Positions 16,884-25,404 of a stretch of 56,138 bases of DNA are shown piece after piece. How positions within the stretch are numbered: the first letter of the stretch is position 1; every line of letters starts with the position of its first letter. The translations under genes and the position numbers were made by a program. Below the pieces are notes generated by a model. It was not told the DNA's origin and ran no database searches. It was given only the letters and a program-made list of their open reading frames with translations. This stretch comes from Bacillota bacterium (GTDB lineage Bacteria > Bacillota > Clostridia > Peptostreptococcales > Anaerovoracaceae): the NCBI GenBank assembly GCA_016293805.1, contig JAEDDI010000004.1, positions 1 through 56,138 on the forward strand, read 5' to 3'.

Positions 16884-17967
16884 TTTCCTTCACCTCCATG
16901 CCGTCCACAAACAGAACTTTCTGACAGTAGATGTCTCCATCCTGCTGCACACGTACAGTATTTCCCGCCTTGGTGTATTTTCTCGCCGTGGATATTACCG
17001 TATTCATATCACTGTTTTCATCGTATTTAATGAGTACGTCCGCGTCAAATCCCATAAGCGGCCCGTCCAGTTCCTCGAGCTGATCAAGGTATACAGCAAA
17101 CCCCACTGCACCGTTCTTCTTACCCATTCTGTCCATCAGGTTGTCATACTGCCCTCCGGAAAGTATTCCGTCTGCAATTCCGTCGATGAACCCTTTGAAG
17201 AATATTCCGTTGTAGTAATCCATATCATTAACTATTGAGAAGTCAATGTATATTCTATCCTTGATTCCCCATGCTTCAAGGATACCTGCCAGTTCCTTCA
17301 GTTCCTCAGCAGCTTTTCTGCTCTCATCAGGAAGATTTATCTCTCTGATTCTCTCAAGGCCTGTATCGAGCGGTTCATATACTGATATAAGGTTTAAAAG
17401 CAGATCCCTTGTTTCATCAGGTACTTCATATCTTTCGCATACTCTTCTGATTCCATGAGCATTCTTCTCGCTTATCTTCCCGAGAAGTTTTTCCTGCACT
17501 TCATCATCAAGAGACCTTATAACGCCCATGGTAATTCCAAGATGCGAAATATCAAGTATATACCTGTCGCTTATGGCAGCCAGGCTCTGTGCCGCAAGAG
17601 AGATTACTTCCCCTATTGAATATGTATCTATATCGCCTATGCATTCAAGTCCTGTCTGCATTATCTCCTTGAAGCCGTCTCCGTTGTGCGGAACTCTGTA
17701 AACATGCTCAGTATAATAGATTTTTTTCATCTTCTCATCATCTTTTGTGTTCTTGATGATTGAAAGCGTCACATCGGGCTTGAGCGCCATCAGCTTTCCG
17801 TTCAGATCATTAAATGTTATAATCCTGCTGCTTTCAAGAAAGTTTCTGTTCTTTGCATAAAGATCATACTCCTCGAAATTGCTCATTTTGTAATATGAAT
17901 ATCCGTATGATTTATACAGATTGCTAAGCTCATATGTTACATTCTCTTCTTTTCTTAAACTTATCAT
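16876..17967 (-). CDS. hisZ: ATP phosphoribosyltransferase regulatory subunit
   Basis: A 363-residue paralogue of histidyl-tRNA synthetase that makes HisG active and histidine-sensitive. Its class II core shows FEEYDLYAKNRNF, LKPDVTLSIIKN and YYNGIFFKGF, with no HisRS anticodon-binding domain. First gene of the ten-gene operon; the start follows ACGGAGAAA. Confidence 0.92.
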   Translation of the reverse strand: MISLRKEENVTYELSNLYKSYGYSYYKMSNFEEYDLYAKNRNFLESSRIITFNDLNGKLMALKPDVTLSIIKNTKDDEKMKKIYYTEHVYRVPHNGDGFKEIMQTGLECIGDIDTYSIGEVISLAAQSLAAISDRYILDISHLGITMGVIRSLDDEVQEKLLGKISEKNAHGIRRVCERYEVPDETRDLLLNLISVYEPLDTGLERIREINLPDESRKAAEELKELAGILEAWGIKDRIYIDFSIVNDMDYYNGIFFKGFIDGIADGILSGGQYDNLMDRMGKKNGAVGFAVYLDQLEELDGPLMGFDADVLIKYDENSDMNTVISTARKYTKAGNTVRVQQDGDIYCQKVLFVDGMEVKEIG

Positions 17968-18001
17968 TGCATGCTTTCTCCGTTTCCTTTATTGCTTTAT
18001 C

Positions 18002-18030
18002 AGTATAACGCTTTATCGTGCTAAAGTCAA
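18002..18030 (-). promoter_or_regulatory. Promoter of the his operon
   Basis: On the minus strand TTGACT, 17 bases, TATACT: near consensus. The implied start site leaves a leader of about 30 bases, too short for a T-box or leader-peptide attenuator, so histidine control probably acts through the HisZ-HisG enzyme or an unseen repressor. Confidence 0.8.
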
Positions 18031-18120
18031 CCTGTTCCTGCAAAAAGTCCCTCTTTGTGAATTAATATATATTACAAGCGTGTTTTTTTCAATAAATTAT
18101 GCCTAATCTTCAAAATTCTA

Positions 18121-18149
18121 TTGCTTTTTTGTGCGCAATATCGTAAAAT
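18121..18149 (+). promoter_or_regulatory. Candidate pyrG promoter
   Basis: TTGCTT, 17 bases, TAAAAT, giving a leader of about 145 bases that begins just before the long inverted repeat at 18169-18272. The spacer carries TTTTGTGCGC, one of three near copies of TTTTGTGCRC in the region. Confidence 0.5.
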
Positions 18150-18168
18150 ATGTGAGTAAAATTTTTTT

Positions 18169-18272
18169 GTGCACAAAATAAAGAACTTAAGGACAATGGC
18201 ACTTGTTGTGGGATTGCGTTTATCCTTCGCACTCTTTTGCCGGTATGTTCCTTTCTTTTTTATTTTGTGCAC
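18169..18272 (+). promoter_or_regulatory. Long inverted repeat in the pyrG leader
   Basis: In the 334-base gap between hisZ and pyrG, GTGCACAAAATAAA (18169-18182) is the exact reverse complement of TTTATTTTGTGCAC (18259-18272). Four further bases (GAAC 18183-18186, GTTC 18247-18250) can extend the stem after a bulge. The first arm is also part of the palindrome TTTTGTGCACAAAA. The structure could be an RNA leader or paired protein sites. Beyond the two promoters and this element I see nothing else in the gap. Confidence 0.6.
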
Positions 18273-18301
18273 TATTTTGATATCTGAAAGGAGGGATTTT
18301 A

Positions 18302-19909
18302 ATGGCAAAATACATATTTGTCACTGGAGGTGTTGTTTCGGGATTAGGCAAGGGTATTACAGCCGCATCACTTGGCAGACTGCTTAAGTCAAGAGGAATC
18401 AAGGTTGTTGCCCAGAAGCTTGACCCGTACATCAATGTTGACCCCGGTACAATGAACCCTATTCAGCACGGAGAAGTATATGTAACAGAGGACGGTGCGG
18501 AGACAGACCTTGATCTTGGTCACTACGAAAGGTTCATAGACGAAGATCTTAACAGATTCTCTAATCTTACCACAGGAAAAGTGTACTGGAACGTCCTGAA
18601 CAAGGAGCGGAAAGGTGAATACCTGGGTAATACAGTACAGGTAATCCCCCATATTACAAATGAAATCAAAGAATTTATTTATAATGTTGGCAAAGAGGGC
18701 AACTCCGATGTTATAATAACAGAAATCGGCGGTACGGTTGGAGATATAGAATCACAGCCCTTCCTTGAAGCAATAAGGCAGGTGAGCCTTGAGCAGGGAA
18801 AGGAAAACTGTCTTTTCATTCACGTTACACTCGTTCCATACCTCAAAAGTTCCGGCGAACACAAATCAAAGCCGACACAGCATTCTGTCAAGGAGCTTCA
18901 GAATATGGGAATATTCCCCGACATCATAGTGCTGCGTTCCGATGAACCTATAGACAGCAGTATATTCGACAAGATTTCTATGTTCTGCAACGTTAAACGG
19001 GACTGCGTGTTCGAGAACATGACCGTTCCCGTTCTCTACGAAGCACCTCTGATGCTGGAAAAATCCAATTTTTCCTGGATTGTCTGCAGGGAACTGGGCA
19101 TAAATGCCGGTCCATGTGAAATGCAGAAATGGTCCGATATGGTAAGCAGAATCAAATCCAGAACCATGGAAGTGAAAATAGCGCTTGTAGGGAAATATAT
19201 TAAGCTTCACGATGCTTATCTTTCAGTAGTTGAAGCGCTGGGACACGGCGGGTTTGAAAATGACTGCCATGTGGAAATCAAATGGGTTGATTCCGAAAAA
19301 ATTACAGACGATAAGGCTGCAGAAGAGCTTCTCGGTGATGTGTCGGGTATTCTTGTACCCGGAGGCTTCGGCGACAGAGGAATTGAAGGCAAGATTCTGG
19401 CCGCAAAATTCGCAAGAGAGCGCAACGTGCCTTACCTTGGAATATGTCTTGGAATGCAGATTGCCTGCATTGAATTTGCAAGAAATGTTCTTGGTATCAG
19501 AGACGCTCAGTCCGGTGAGTTTGATCCTGACTGCAGCAGCAAAATTATCGATTTCATGCCCGACCAGTACGGGGATATACCAAAAGGCGGAACAATGAGA
19601 CTTGGTTCCTATCCCTGCACAATCAAAGAAGGCACTATGCTGGAAAAGGCATACGGTACTCGGAATATTGCCGAAAGACATCGCCACAGATACGAATTCA
19701 ACAATGATTACAGAGAATCCTTCATAGCAAACGGGATGGTGATTGCAGGCACTTCACCTGACGAAAGACTTGTTGAATCCGTTGAGATTCCGGCAAACAG
19801 CTTCTTCGTTGGAGTTCAGTATCATCCGGAATTCAAATCAAGACCTGACAGAGCTCATCCCCTGTTCAGGGAATTCGTTAAATATTCATTAAATAAGGAG
19901 ACAAAATAA
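18302..19909 (+). CDS. pyrG: CTP synthase
   Basis: A 535-residue enzyme that aminates UTP to CTP using glutamine. The N-terminal synthetase domain starts KYIFVTGGVVSGLGKGITAASLG; the C-terminal amidotransferase has GGFGDRG, the Cys nucleophile in GICLGMQ and the His/Glu in YHPEF. It starts after AAAGGAGGG. It is followed after one base by asnA, so the two glutamine/ammonia-linked ligases form an operon. Confidence 0.98.
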   Translation: MAKYIFVTGGVVSGLGKGITAASLGRLLKSRGIKVVAQKLDPYINVDPGTMNPIQHGEVYVTEDGAETDLDLGHYERFIDEDLNRFSNLTTGKVYWNVLNKERKGEYLGNTVQVIPHITNEIKEFIYNVGKEGNSDVIITEIGGTVGDIESQPFLEAIRQVSLEQGKENCLFIHVTLVPYLKSSGEHKSKPTQHSVKELQNMGIFPDIIVLRSDEPIDSSIFDKISMFCNVKRDCVFENMTVPVLYEAPLMLEKSNFSWIVCRELGINAGPCEMQKWSDMVSRIKSRTMEVKIALVGKYIKLHDAYLSVVEALGHGGFENDCHVEIKWVDSEKITDDKAAEELLGDVSGILVPGGFGDRGIEGKILAAKFARERNVPYLGICLGMQIACIEFARNVLGIRDAQSGEFDPDCSSKIIDFMPDQYGDIPKGGTMRLGSYPCTIKEGTMLEKAYGTRNIAERHRHRYEFNNDYRESFIANGMVIAGTSPDERLVESVEIPANSFFVGVQYHPEFKSRPDRAHPLFREFVKYSLNKETK

Positions 19910-19910
19910 C

Positions 19911-20921
19911 ATGAACAGCTTATACATACCTGAAGGTTACAAATCAGCGCTATCATACAGAGAATCACAGATAGCCATCAAAAAAATAAAGGATTTCTTT
20001 CAGAAGGAGCTTGCTTTCCAGCTGAATCTCACAAGAGTATCGGCACCGCTTTTCGTTATCCCTGAAACAGGGCTGAACGATAACCTTAACGGAGTTGAAA
20101 GAACAGTTGACTTCACAATTAAGGCAATGAACGAACAGAAGGTCGAAATTGTCCAGTCACTTGCAAAATGGAAGAGAATGGCTCTGGGTAAATACGGTTT
20201 CGAACCCGGTGAAGGTCTTTATACAGACATGAACGCAATCAGAAGAGACGAAGACCTCGACAACCTTCATTCAATATATGTGGATCAGTGGGACTGGGAA
20301 AAAGTCATAACCCGTGAAGACAGAAATGAATACTATCTCGAAGCTACTGTAAAGGCAATATATGAAGCACTCAGACAGCTTGCTGCTTTCGTTACAGATG
20401 AATATATCGAGATAAAGCACGATCTTCCAAAAGACATATTTTTCATCACAACACAGGAACTTGAAGATATGTTCCCTAACCTTTCAGGCAAGGAAAGAGA
20501 AAATGCCATCGCAAGAGAGCACAGAGCTGTTTTCATCAAGAAAATAGGCGGAACTCTTGCATCAGGCGAAAAACACGACGGAAGAGCTCCTGACTACGAT
20601 GACTGGGAACTCAACGGAGACATCATACTGTGGAACGATGTTCTAAACTCGGCATTTGAAATCTCATCAATGGGTATTCGAGTTGACGAGGAGTCCATGG
20701 ACCGTCAGCTGAAGGCGGCAGGCGAAGACAAGAGAAGAGAATTCGATTATCACAAAGCTATTTTAAACAGAGAGCTTCCGTATACAATAGGCGGAGGAAT
20801 CGGACAGTCAAGACTTTGCATGTACTTCCTTAAGAAGGCGCACATCGGCGAAGTTCAGGTTTCGGTATGGCCTGATGACATGCTGGAAAAATGCAGAGAA
20901 AACGGCATTAACATTCTTTAA
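19911..20921 (+). CDS. asnA: Aspartate-ammonia ligase (asparagine synthetase A)
   Basis: A 336-residue class II synthetase-like enzyme that makes asparagine from aspartate, ammonia and ATP. Family sequence is plain throughout: RVSAPLFVIPETGLNDNLNG, VQSLAKWKRMAL, GLYTDMNAIRRDED, YVDQWDWEK, and GGGIGQSRLCM near the C-terminus. The ribosome site AAGGAG lies in the end of pyrG. Confidence 0.97.
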   Translation: MNSLYIPEGYKSALSYRESQIAIKKIKDFFQKELAFQLNLTRVSAPLFVIPETGLNDNLNGVERTVDFTIKAMNEQKVEIVQSLAKWKRMALGKYGFEPGEGLYTDMNAIRRDEDLDNLHSIYVDQWDWEKVITREDRNEYYLEATVKAIYEALRQLAAFVTDEYIEIKHDLPKDIFFITTQELEDMFPNLSGKERENAIAREHRAVFIKKIGGTLASGEKHDGRAPDYDDWELNGDIILWNDVLNSAFEISSMGIRVDEESMDRQLKAAGEDKRREFDYHKAILNRELPYTIGGGIGQSRLCMYFLKKAHIGEVQVSVWPDDMLEKCRENGINIL

Positions 20922-20930
20922 ATACAAGTA

Positions 20931-20958
20931 AACGGAGGATATGTTCCTCCGTTTTTTT
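20931..20958 (+). terminator. Terminator of pyrG-asnA
   Basis: Stem ACGGAGGA/TCCTCCGT with a 5-base loop followed by seven T. It lies right next to the outer stem of the structured RNA on the other strand. Confidence 0.93.
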
Positions 20959-20962
20959 ATCA

Positions 20963-21150
20963 GAAGGTATAGCAGCTGCCCGGCTGACCTGGTCTTTGCC
21001 CCCACACTCGCCTTTACCCGGATTTTCCGGAGGACTTACATCTAAGATACGCCATGATCACTGCCGCCTTGCGGACCAGCTTACGTGGAGCCCTTCGCCC
21101 GTATCTGGCATGGCCTTCCAACCACAGACCCGGGAAGCTGCTATACCTTC
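20963..21150 (-). ncRNA. Structured non-coding RNA directly after comF, candidate raiA-motif RNA
   Basis: The 188-base stretch is closed by a perfect 15-bp stem (GAAGGTATAGCAGCT against its complement at the other end), continued by CCCGG/CCGGG. Inside, on the minus strand, are small hairpins CCGC-AAG-GCGG and CCGGA-AAA-TCCGG, and two crossing pairings (GCCATG/CATGGC and AGATACG/CGTATCT) that would form a pseudoknot. It is more GC-rich than other gaps and has no good reading frame. The raiA-motif RNA of Clostridia is about this size, ornate, and known to sit beside comFC; the 5' arm here begins at the comF stop codon, which favours the minus strand. I could not align it to the family, and no raiA gene is in the window. 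Confidence 0.6.
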
Positions 21151-21889
21151 ATCCTTCATATTCTATTCTCTTGTTCGGTGCAGATGCAAATGAATATATG
21201 AAGCATTTTGATGCCCCCGCTTCCTTCAGCACCTGCGAGCATGCATCCGCCGTGGCACCTGTGGTATATATATCATCTACCAGCAGTATGTTTCTCCCCT
21301 CTGCATCCCCTCTGTACTTTTCCGGCACACAGAACACTCCTCTGAGATTCTCTCTTCTTTCAACTGCCGAAAGCGATTTCATTGCAGCCGTCTCCCTTGT
21401 TCTTACGAGAATTCTGTCATTATATCTCACGCCAATTCGACCGGCCAGCCCCGACGCAAGAATCTCCGCCTGGTTGAACCCTCTCTCATCCCTTCTTTTT
21501 CTGTGAATGGGAACCGGTACAATCAGGTCAAACTGTTCATCTGTTCCTGAAATTCTGTCTGCCATCATCTCTGCCATCTTTCTTCCCATGTATGTTCTTC
21601 CGCCGTACTTGAAATTCATTATCATTGTTCTCTCAAGAAGGCCGTAGTCAACACATGAGAATCCTCTGTCGAACAGATGCCTGTTTTCAGTGCAGTTATA
21701 GCATATATCGCCCGCATATGTATCGTAAAGCGCCTTGCCGCATACGCTGCATGTTCTGCCTGTGTTCCAGTGAATATGCTCCATACAGCTGTTGCACAGA
21801 GAATATGCTCTGGATTCGTCAATAAAGCAGCCGCAGCTTATGCAGTAGATATTATCCGGTGCAATGAGGTTCAGTATTCTTCTTATCAC
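21149..21889 (-). CDS. comF: ComF-family phosphoribosyltransferase-like protein
   Basis: This 246-residue protein has two N-terminal zinc knuckles (CISCGCF...CNSC and CSVCGKA...CYNC) and a C-terminal PRPP-type loop NILLVDDIYTTGATADAC. ComF/ComFC proteins act in DNA uptake for transformation, but the exact reaction is unresolved. It is the last gene of the yhaM-cca-recD2-comF run, 27 bases after recD2, with the structured RNA immediately downstream. Confidence 0.9.
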   Translation of the reverse strand: MIRRILNLIAPDNIYCISCGCFIDESRAYSLCNSCMEHIHWNTGRTCSVCGKALYDTYAGDICYNCTENRHLFDRGFSCVDYGLLERTMIMNFKYGGRTYMGRKMAEMMADRISGTDEQFDLIVPVPIHRKRRDERGFNQAEILASGLAGRIGVRYNDRILVRTRETAAMKSLSAVERRENLRGVFCVPEKYRGDAEGRNILLVDDIYTTGATADACSQVLKEAGASKCFIYSFASAPNKRIEYEG

Positions 21890-21916
21890 TTCATTATTCA
21901 GGTCCTACCGGTAATA

Positions 21917-24154
21917 TTATACCATACCTTCTCCTATTCCGATAAGGTCGCTCAGTTTTTTTCTCAGTCCAGAATATCTGGCAGTAATCCTGTTATTATC
22001 TATCATTGCCTGAAGCCTGCCTTCAGACCCGACAAGAACAACAGCCTCTTTGCCTCTTGTGACAGCAGTGTACAGAAGATTTCTTGTCGCAAGCACAGGA
22101 GGAAACCACGATACCGGCATTATAACAACTGGAAACTCCGAGCCCTGGCTCTTGTGGACAGTTACTGCATATGCAAGTTCCAGTTCATCAAGATTTTCAA
22201 AATTGTACCGGACATATTTATCATCATCGAACACAACTGTCATGTATCCGTATTCCTTATCAATACTCTCGATATATCCAACATCACCGTTAAATATACC
22301 CTCGCCCTCTTCCATGCTGTCTTTTTTCTTCCACGCAGTCTGATAGTTGTTTTTAATCTGCATAACCTTGTCGCCTTCGCGAAAGATTCTGTCTCCGTAC
22401 TTTTTTTCCTGTGCTTCATCTGAAGGAGGGTTTAACACTGCCTGCAGTTTCTGATTCATGCTGACAGTTCCAAGATTTCCTTTTCTGACTGGTGTAAGCA
22501 CCTGTATATCTTTTAGAGGATCCGCGTCGCTGTAGTATGCCGGAAGTCTTGTTTTAACAAGTTCTGTAATAAGATCAAGCATCTCAGGTTCCGTTTTTTT
22601 GCGCATGAAGAAGAATTCTTTTCCCTTTTCATTGTACTTTGGATACTCTCCTCTGTTGATTCTGTGCGCGTTAGTTATAATAAGGGATTCTGATGCCTGT
22701 CTGAATATTTCAGTCAGCTTGACTGAACATATATATTCACTTTCTATAATATCTCTCAGTACATTTCCTGCTCCCACTGACGGAAGCTGGTCTGCATCAC
22801 CCACGATTATAAGCCTTGTTCCCGGTCTTAGGGCATCAAGCAACGCATTCATCAGCATCAGGTCTATCATAGATGCCTCGTCAACAATTACTGCATCGCT
22901 CTTCAGAGGATTTTCACTGTTTCTTCCAAAGAACATGCTGTCATTGTCATCTTCATGTGTGTATTCAAGAAGTCTGTGTATTGTCACAGCATTAAACCCT
23001 GATGTCTCCGTTATCCTCTTGGCCGCCCTTCCTGTAGGAGCCGCTATGTCAACTTCAAGTCCGCTAAGTGTGAATACACGTATTATTGTATTGATTATGG
23101 TTGTCTTCCCTGTTCCGGGTCCGCCAGTGATGACAGATACAGTGTTTTCCGCAGCTGACTTTACTGCTTCATGCTGCATGTCGGAAAGCATAATTCCGCT
23201 GCCTGATTCAGCCTGTTTTATCAGACTCTCTATATCGGATGCAAGTGGTTTCACCGTCGCTGTATTCAGAGCAAACAGCTTCCCTGCAACGCTCTGCTCA
23301 GCTATATAGTAAGGTGTCAGATAGACGTTATTGATGCCTTCATCATTCTCTATAGTTACATCCCCCTCAAATGCCATTTCAAGAAGGCAGTCATATACCG
23401 TGCTCATAGATATGTCCAGAAGTCTTCCTGTCATCTCACACAGCTGAGTCTGCGGATAGTATGTATGTCCCTCATTCAGCGAAAACCAAAGGGCATATCT
23501 GATCCCTGATTTCACTCTGAACGGATCATCCTCTGCAAATCCCATCTTCATCGCAATCTCATCTGCTGTCCTGAATCCGATTCCATATATATCATTTATG
23601 AGTACGTACGGATTCTCTTCCACAATATTTACCGTTCTTGATCCATAATATCTGTAAAGCTTAATGGCATGCTCAGTTCTGATTCCGTACTTCTGCAGCG
23701 CCATCGATACGTTCGCAAATTCCCTGTGCAGGCTGTAGCTTTCGGCTATCATAGCCGCTCTCTTGTTCCCTATTCCGGGAATCTGAGTAAGACGTTCAGG
23801 TGATTCCTCCATAATCTTAAGAGTATCTTCGCCGAATTTTTCAACTATGGCAGATGCAGTTTTTCTTCCTATTCCCTTTACAGTCCCCGACGCAAGAAAG
23901 TTTTCAATCGCATGTATTCCGGACGGTGCAAGTTCTTCGTATTCAGTAAATACAAACTGTTCACCGTATCTTGGGTGAATTCTGAAGCTTCCTGTAACGG
24001 CAAGTCTCATTCCCCTTGCCGGATTAACAACTGAACCTACAACTGTAAACTCTTCATCTTCAGTATCAAAAACGGCTATGGTATAGCCGTTTTCGTTATT
24101 GTGAAAGATCAGTTCTTCAATTGTCCCTTTTTTAATCTCTATTTTCTTATCCAT
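21917..24154 (-). CDS. recD2: RecD2-type 5'-3' DNA helicase
   Basis: A 745-residue superfamily 1B helicase. The N-terminal part carries helix-hairpin-helix repeats (GIGRKTASAIVEKFG, IPGIGNKRAAMIAESY, IYGIGFRTADEIA). Walker A is GGPGTGKTTI, motif II is VDEASM, and the C-terminal part has YAVTVHKSQGSEF and LLYTAVTRGK. RecD2 works without RecBC in genome stability. Its first codons overlap the end of cca by 16 bases. Confidence 0.95.
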   Translation of the reverse strand: MDKKIEIKKGTIEELIFHNNENGYTIAVFDTEDEEFTVVGSVVNPARGMRLAVTGSFRIHPRYGEQFVFTEYEELAPSGIHAIENFLASGTVKGIGRKTASAIVEKFGEDTLKIMEESPERLTQIPGIGNKRAAMIAESYSLHREFANVSMALQKYGIRTEHAIKLYRYYGSRTVNIVEENPYVLINDIYGIGFRTADEIAMKMGFAEDDPFRVKSGIRYALWFSLNEGHTYYPQTQLCEMTGRLLDISMSTVYDCLLEMAFEGDVTIENDEGINNVYLTPYYIAEQSVAGKLFALNTATVKPLASDIESLIKQAESGSGIMLSDMQHEAVKSAAENTVSVITGGPGTGKTTIINTIIRVFTLSGLEVDIAAPTGRAAKRITETSGFNAVTIHRLLEYTHEDDNDSMFFGRNSENPLKSDAVIVDEASMIDLMLMNALLDALRPGTRLIIVGDADQLPSVGAGNVLRDIIESEYICSVKLTEIFRQASESLIITNAHRINRGEYPKYNEKGKEFFFMRKKTEPEMLDLITELVKTRLPAYYSDADPLKDIQVLTPVRKGNLGTVSMNQKLQAVLNPPSDEAQEKKYGDRIFREGDKVMQIKNNYQTAWKKKDSMEEGEGIFNGDVGYIESIDKEYGYMTVVFDDDKYVRYNFENLDELELAYAVTVHKSQGSEFPVVIMPVSWFPPVLATRNLLYTAVTRGKEAVVLVGSEGRLQAMIDNNRITARYSGLRKKLSDLIGIGEGMV

Positions 24155-25404
24155 TTAATACCTTTGTACGGGAATTTTCTCTTGTTTTCAGCAAGATTTC
24201 TTGCAAGTGCCTCAAAATCGCTTTCCTTAGAGAAATTCTCTTTGATTGAAGCATCTACCATCCTGGCTATGAGTTCCTCTCCCTCCCGGATGGATGTCAC
24301 AATGCCAAGATCCATAAGCTTTGCCTCATCCAGTGGAATATCATCTCTTGTAATGACTTCCCCTCCGTTTTTGATCTGCCTCATGATGACTTCTCTTCTG
24401 GCTGCCGCGTCAAACCTCTCATTGAATACAGTTTTCTTTGCAACAGCAACCTTCTGGATAAATATGTAGTTCTCCATTCCGACACGGTTTATGAAAGACT
24501 TCATCTTGAGCTTGTCGTTTACAGTGTAGCTTGTGTTAATCTCCTCATGAAGTGTTACAAACCTCTCTCCAAGATTACCCTGGAAGTCGAGTTTTCTGAT
24601 GGCATCTCTCGTCCTTGCGCTGTCAAAGCAAAGATAAAGAAGCGCCAGTCTTACTTCCGCATCTTCTTCTGATTTTGTCAGATTTCTGAGAAGCATATCA
24701 AGTTCGCTCTTTTCCCTTAGAGCCAGTTTCTTGTCAATCGGCTTACCCATAATAACATTCATAAGCCCTGTGTCTCTGAGAATTCTATAGCACTCTGTCA
24801 CATTATATGAATCTGCCAGAAGCAGAAGTTCTTTCTGCACTCTGATATGATTCTTCTCAAGAAGCAGATGTCCGCATTTTCTGATGGCATCGAACGCGTC
24901 TTTTGGAATCTTAAACCCCATTTCACCTGCAATTCTGACCATCTCAAGCATAGTTTCAGGCGATTCCTCGAACACCTTATCCACAATACCTATTGTTCGT
25001 ATGCTCTTCTCCCGTATATCCCTGCGGCCGCCGAACGGATCAACAGGCGTTCTTGAAAGACTCTCACCGATAGCATTGCATGTGAATACTCTGCCTTCAA
25101 GGTCCTCATTGAGCGTTATAACCTGGGTCTGGCCGTTTCTGTAATGGCTTATATCAAGAATAATTCCATCATCCTCTATATCTCCGAACTCAAGTCTGAT
25201 TACCCCGAGCCTGCGGTTTATAACCCGTCCTTCCGGAAATATTGAAGTCAGATCATCTATCGATGCATCTGTTACCACATCCCAGTCAAGCGGCTTCAGA
25301 TTCACAACAGCGTCTCTGACACACTCACCTGCGGCGTAACATTCAAAGCCTGCATTCTCAAGCGATTTCATTGCTTTTTCTACTTCTTTGGGTATACGAA
25401 TCAC
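24139..25404 (-). CDS. cca: CCA tRNA nucleotidyltransferase (poly(A) polymerase family)
   Basis: A 421-residue class II nucleotidyltransferase that adds or repairs the tRNA 3' CCA. The active-site metal pair is in LDWDVVTDA and the RRLGVIRLEFGD segment follows. The usual GG-x-VRD motif reads GECVRD here, a substitution of the second Gly. The C-terminal half lacks an evident HD phosphohydrolase motif. Overlaps yhaM by ATGA (25401-25404). Confidence 0.88.
   Translation of the reverse strand: MIRIPKEVEKAMKSLENAGFECYAAGECVRDAVVNLKPLDWDVVTDASIDDLTSIFPEGRVINRRLGVIRLEFGDIEDDGIILDISHYRNGQTQVITLNEDLEGRVFTCNAIGESLSRTPVDPFGGRRDIREKSIRTIGIVDKVFEESPETMLEMVRIAGEMGFKIPKDAFDAIRKCGHLLLEKNHIRVQKELLLLADSYNVTECYRILRDTGLMNVIMGKPIDKKLALREKSELDMLLRNLTKSEEDAEVRLALLYLCFDSARTRDAIRKLDFQGNLGERFVTLHEEINTSYTVNDKLKMKSFINRVGMENYIFIQKVAVAKKTVFNERFDAAARREVIMRQIKNGGEVITRDDIPLDEAKLMDLGIVTSIREGEELIARMVDASIKENFSKESDFEALARNLAENKRKFPYKGIKWIRK

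Noticed and set aside
17968..18030. Histidine leader peptide or T-box attenuator
   Set aside because: A near-consensus promoter leaves a leader of about 30 bases with no His-codon run and no terminator hairpin.
20963..21150. SRP RNA or 6S RNA identity for the structured RNA
   Set aside because: The GGTCC-GCAA-GG piece loosely recalls the SRP tip, but the conserved SRP core is missing and the fold does not look like the long open hairpin of 6S; the comF context fits raiA RNA better.
20996..21506. Plus-strand open frames across the structured RNA and comF
   Set aside because: They have no start signals, run opposite comF, and the RNA stem structure explains the sequence better.
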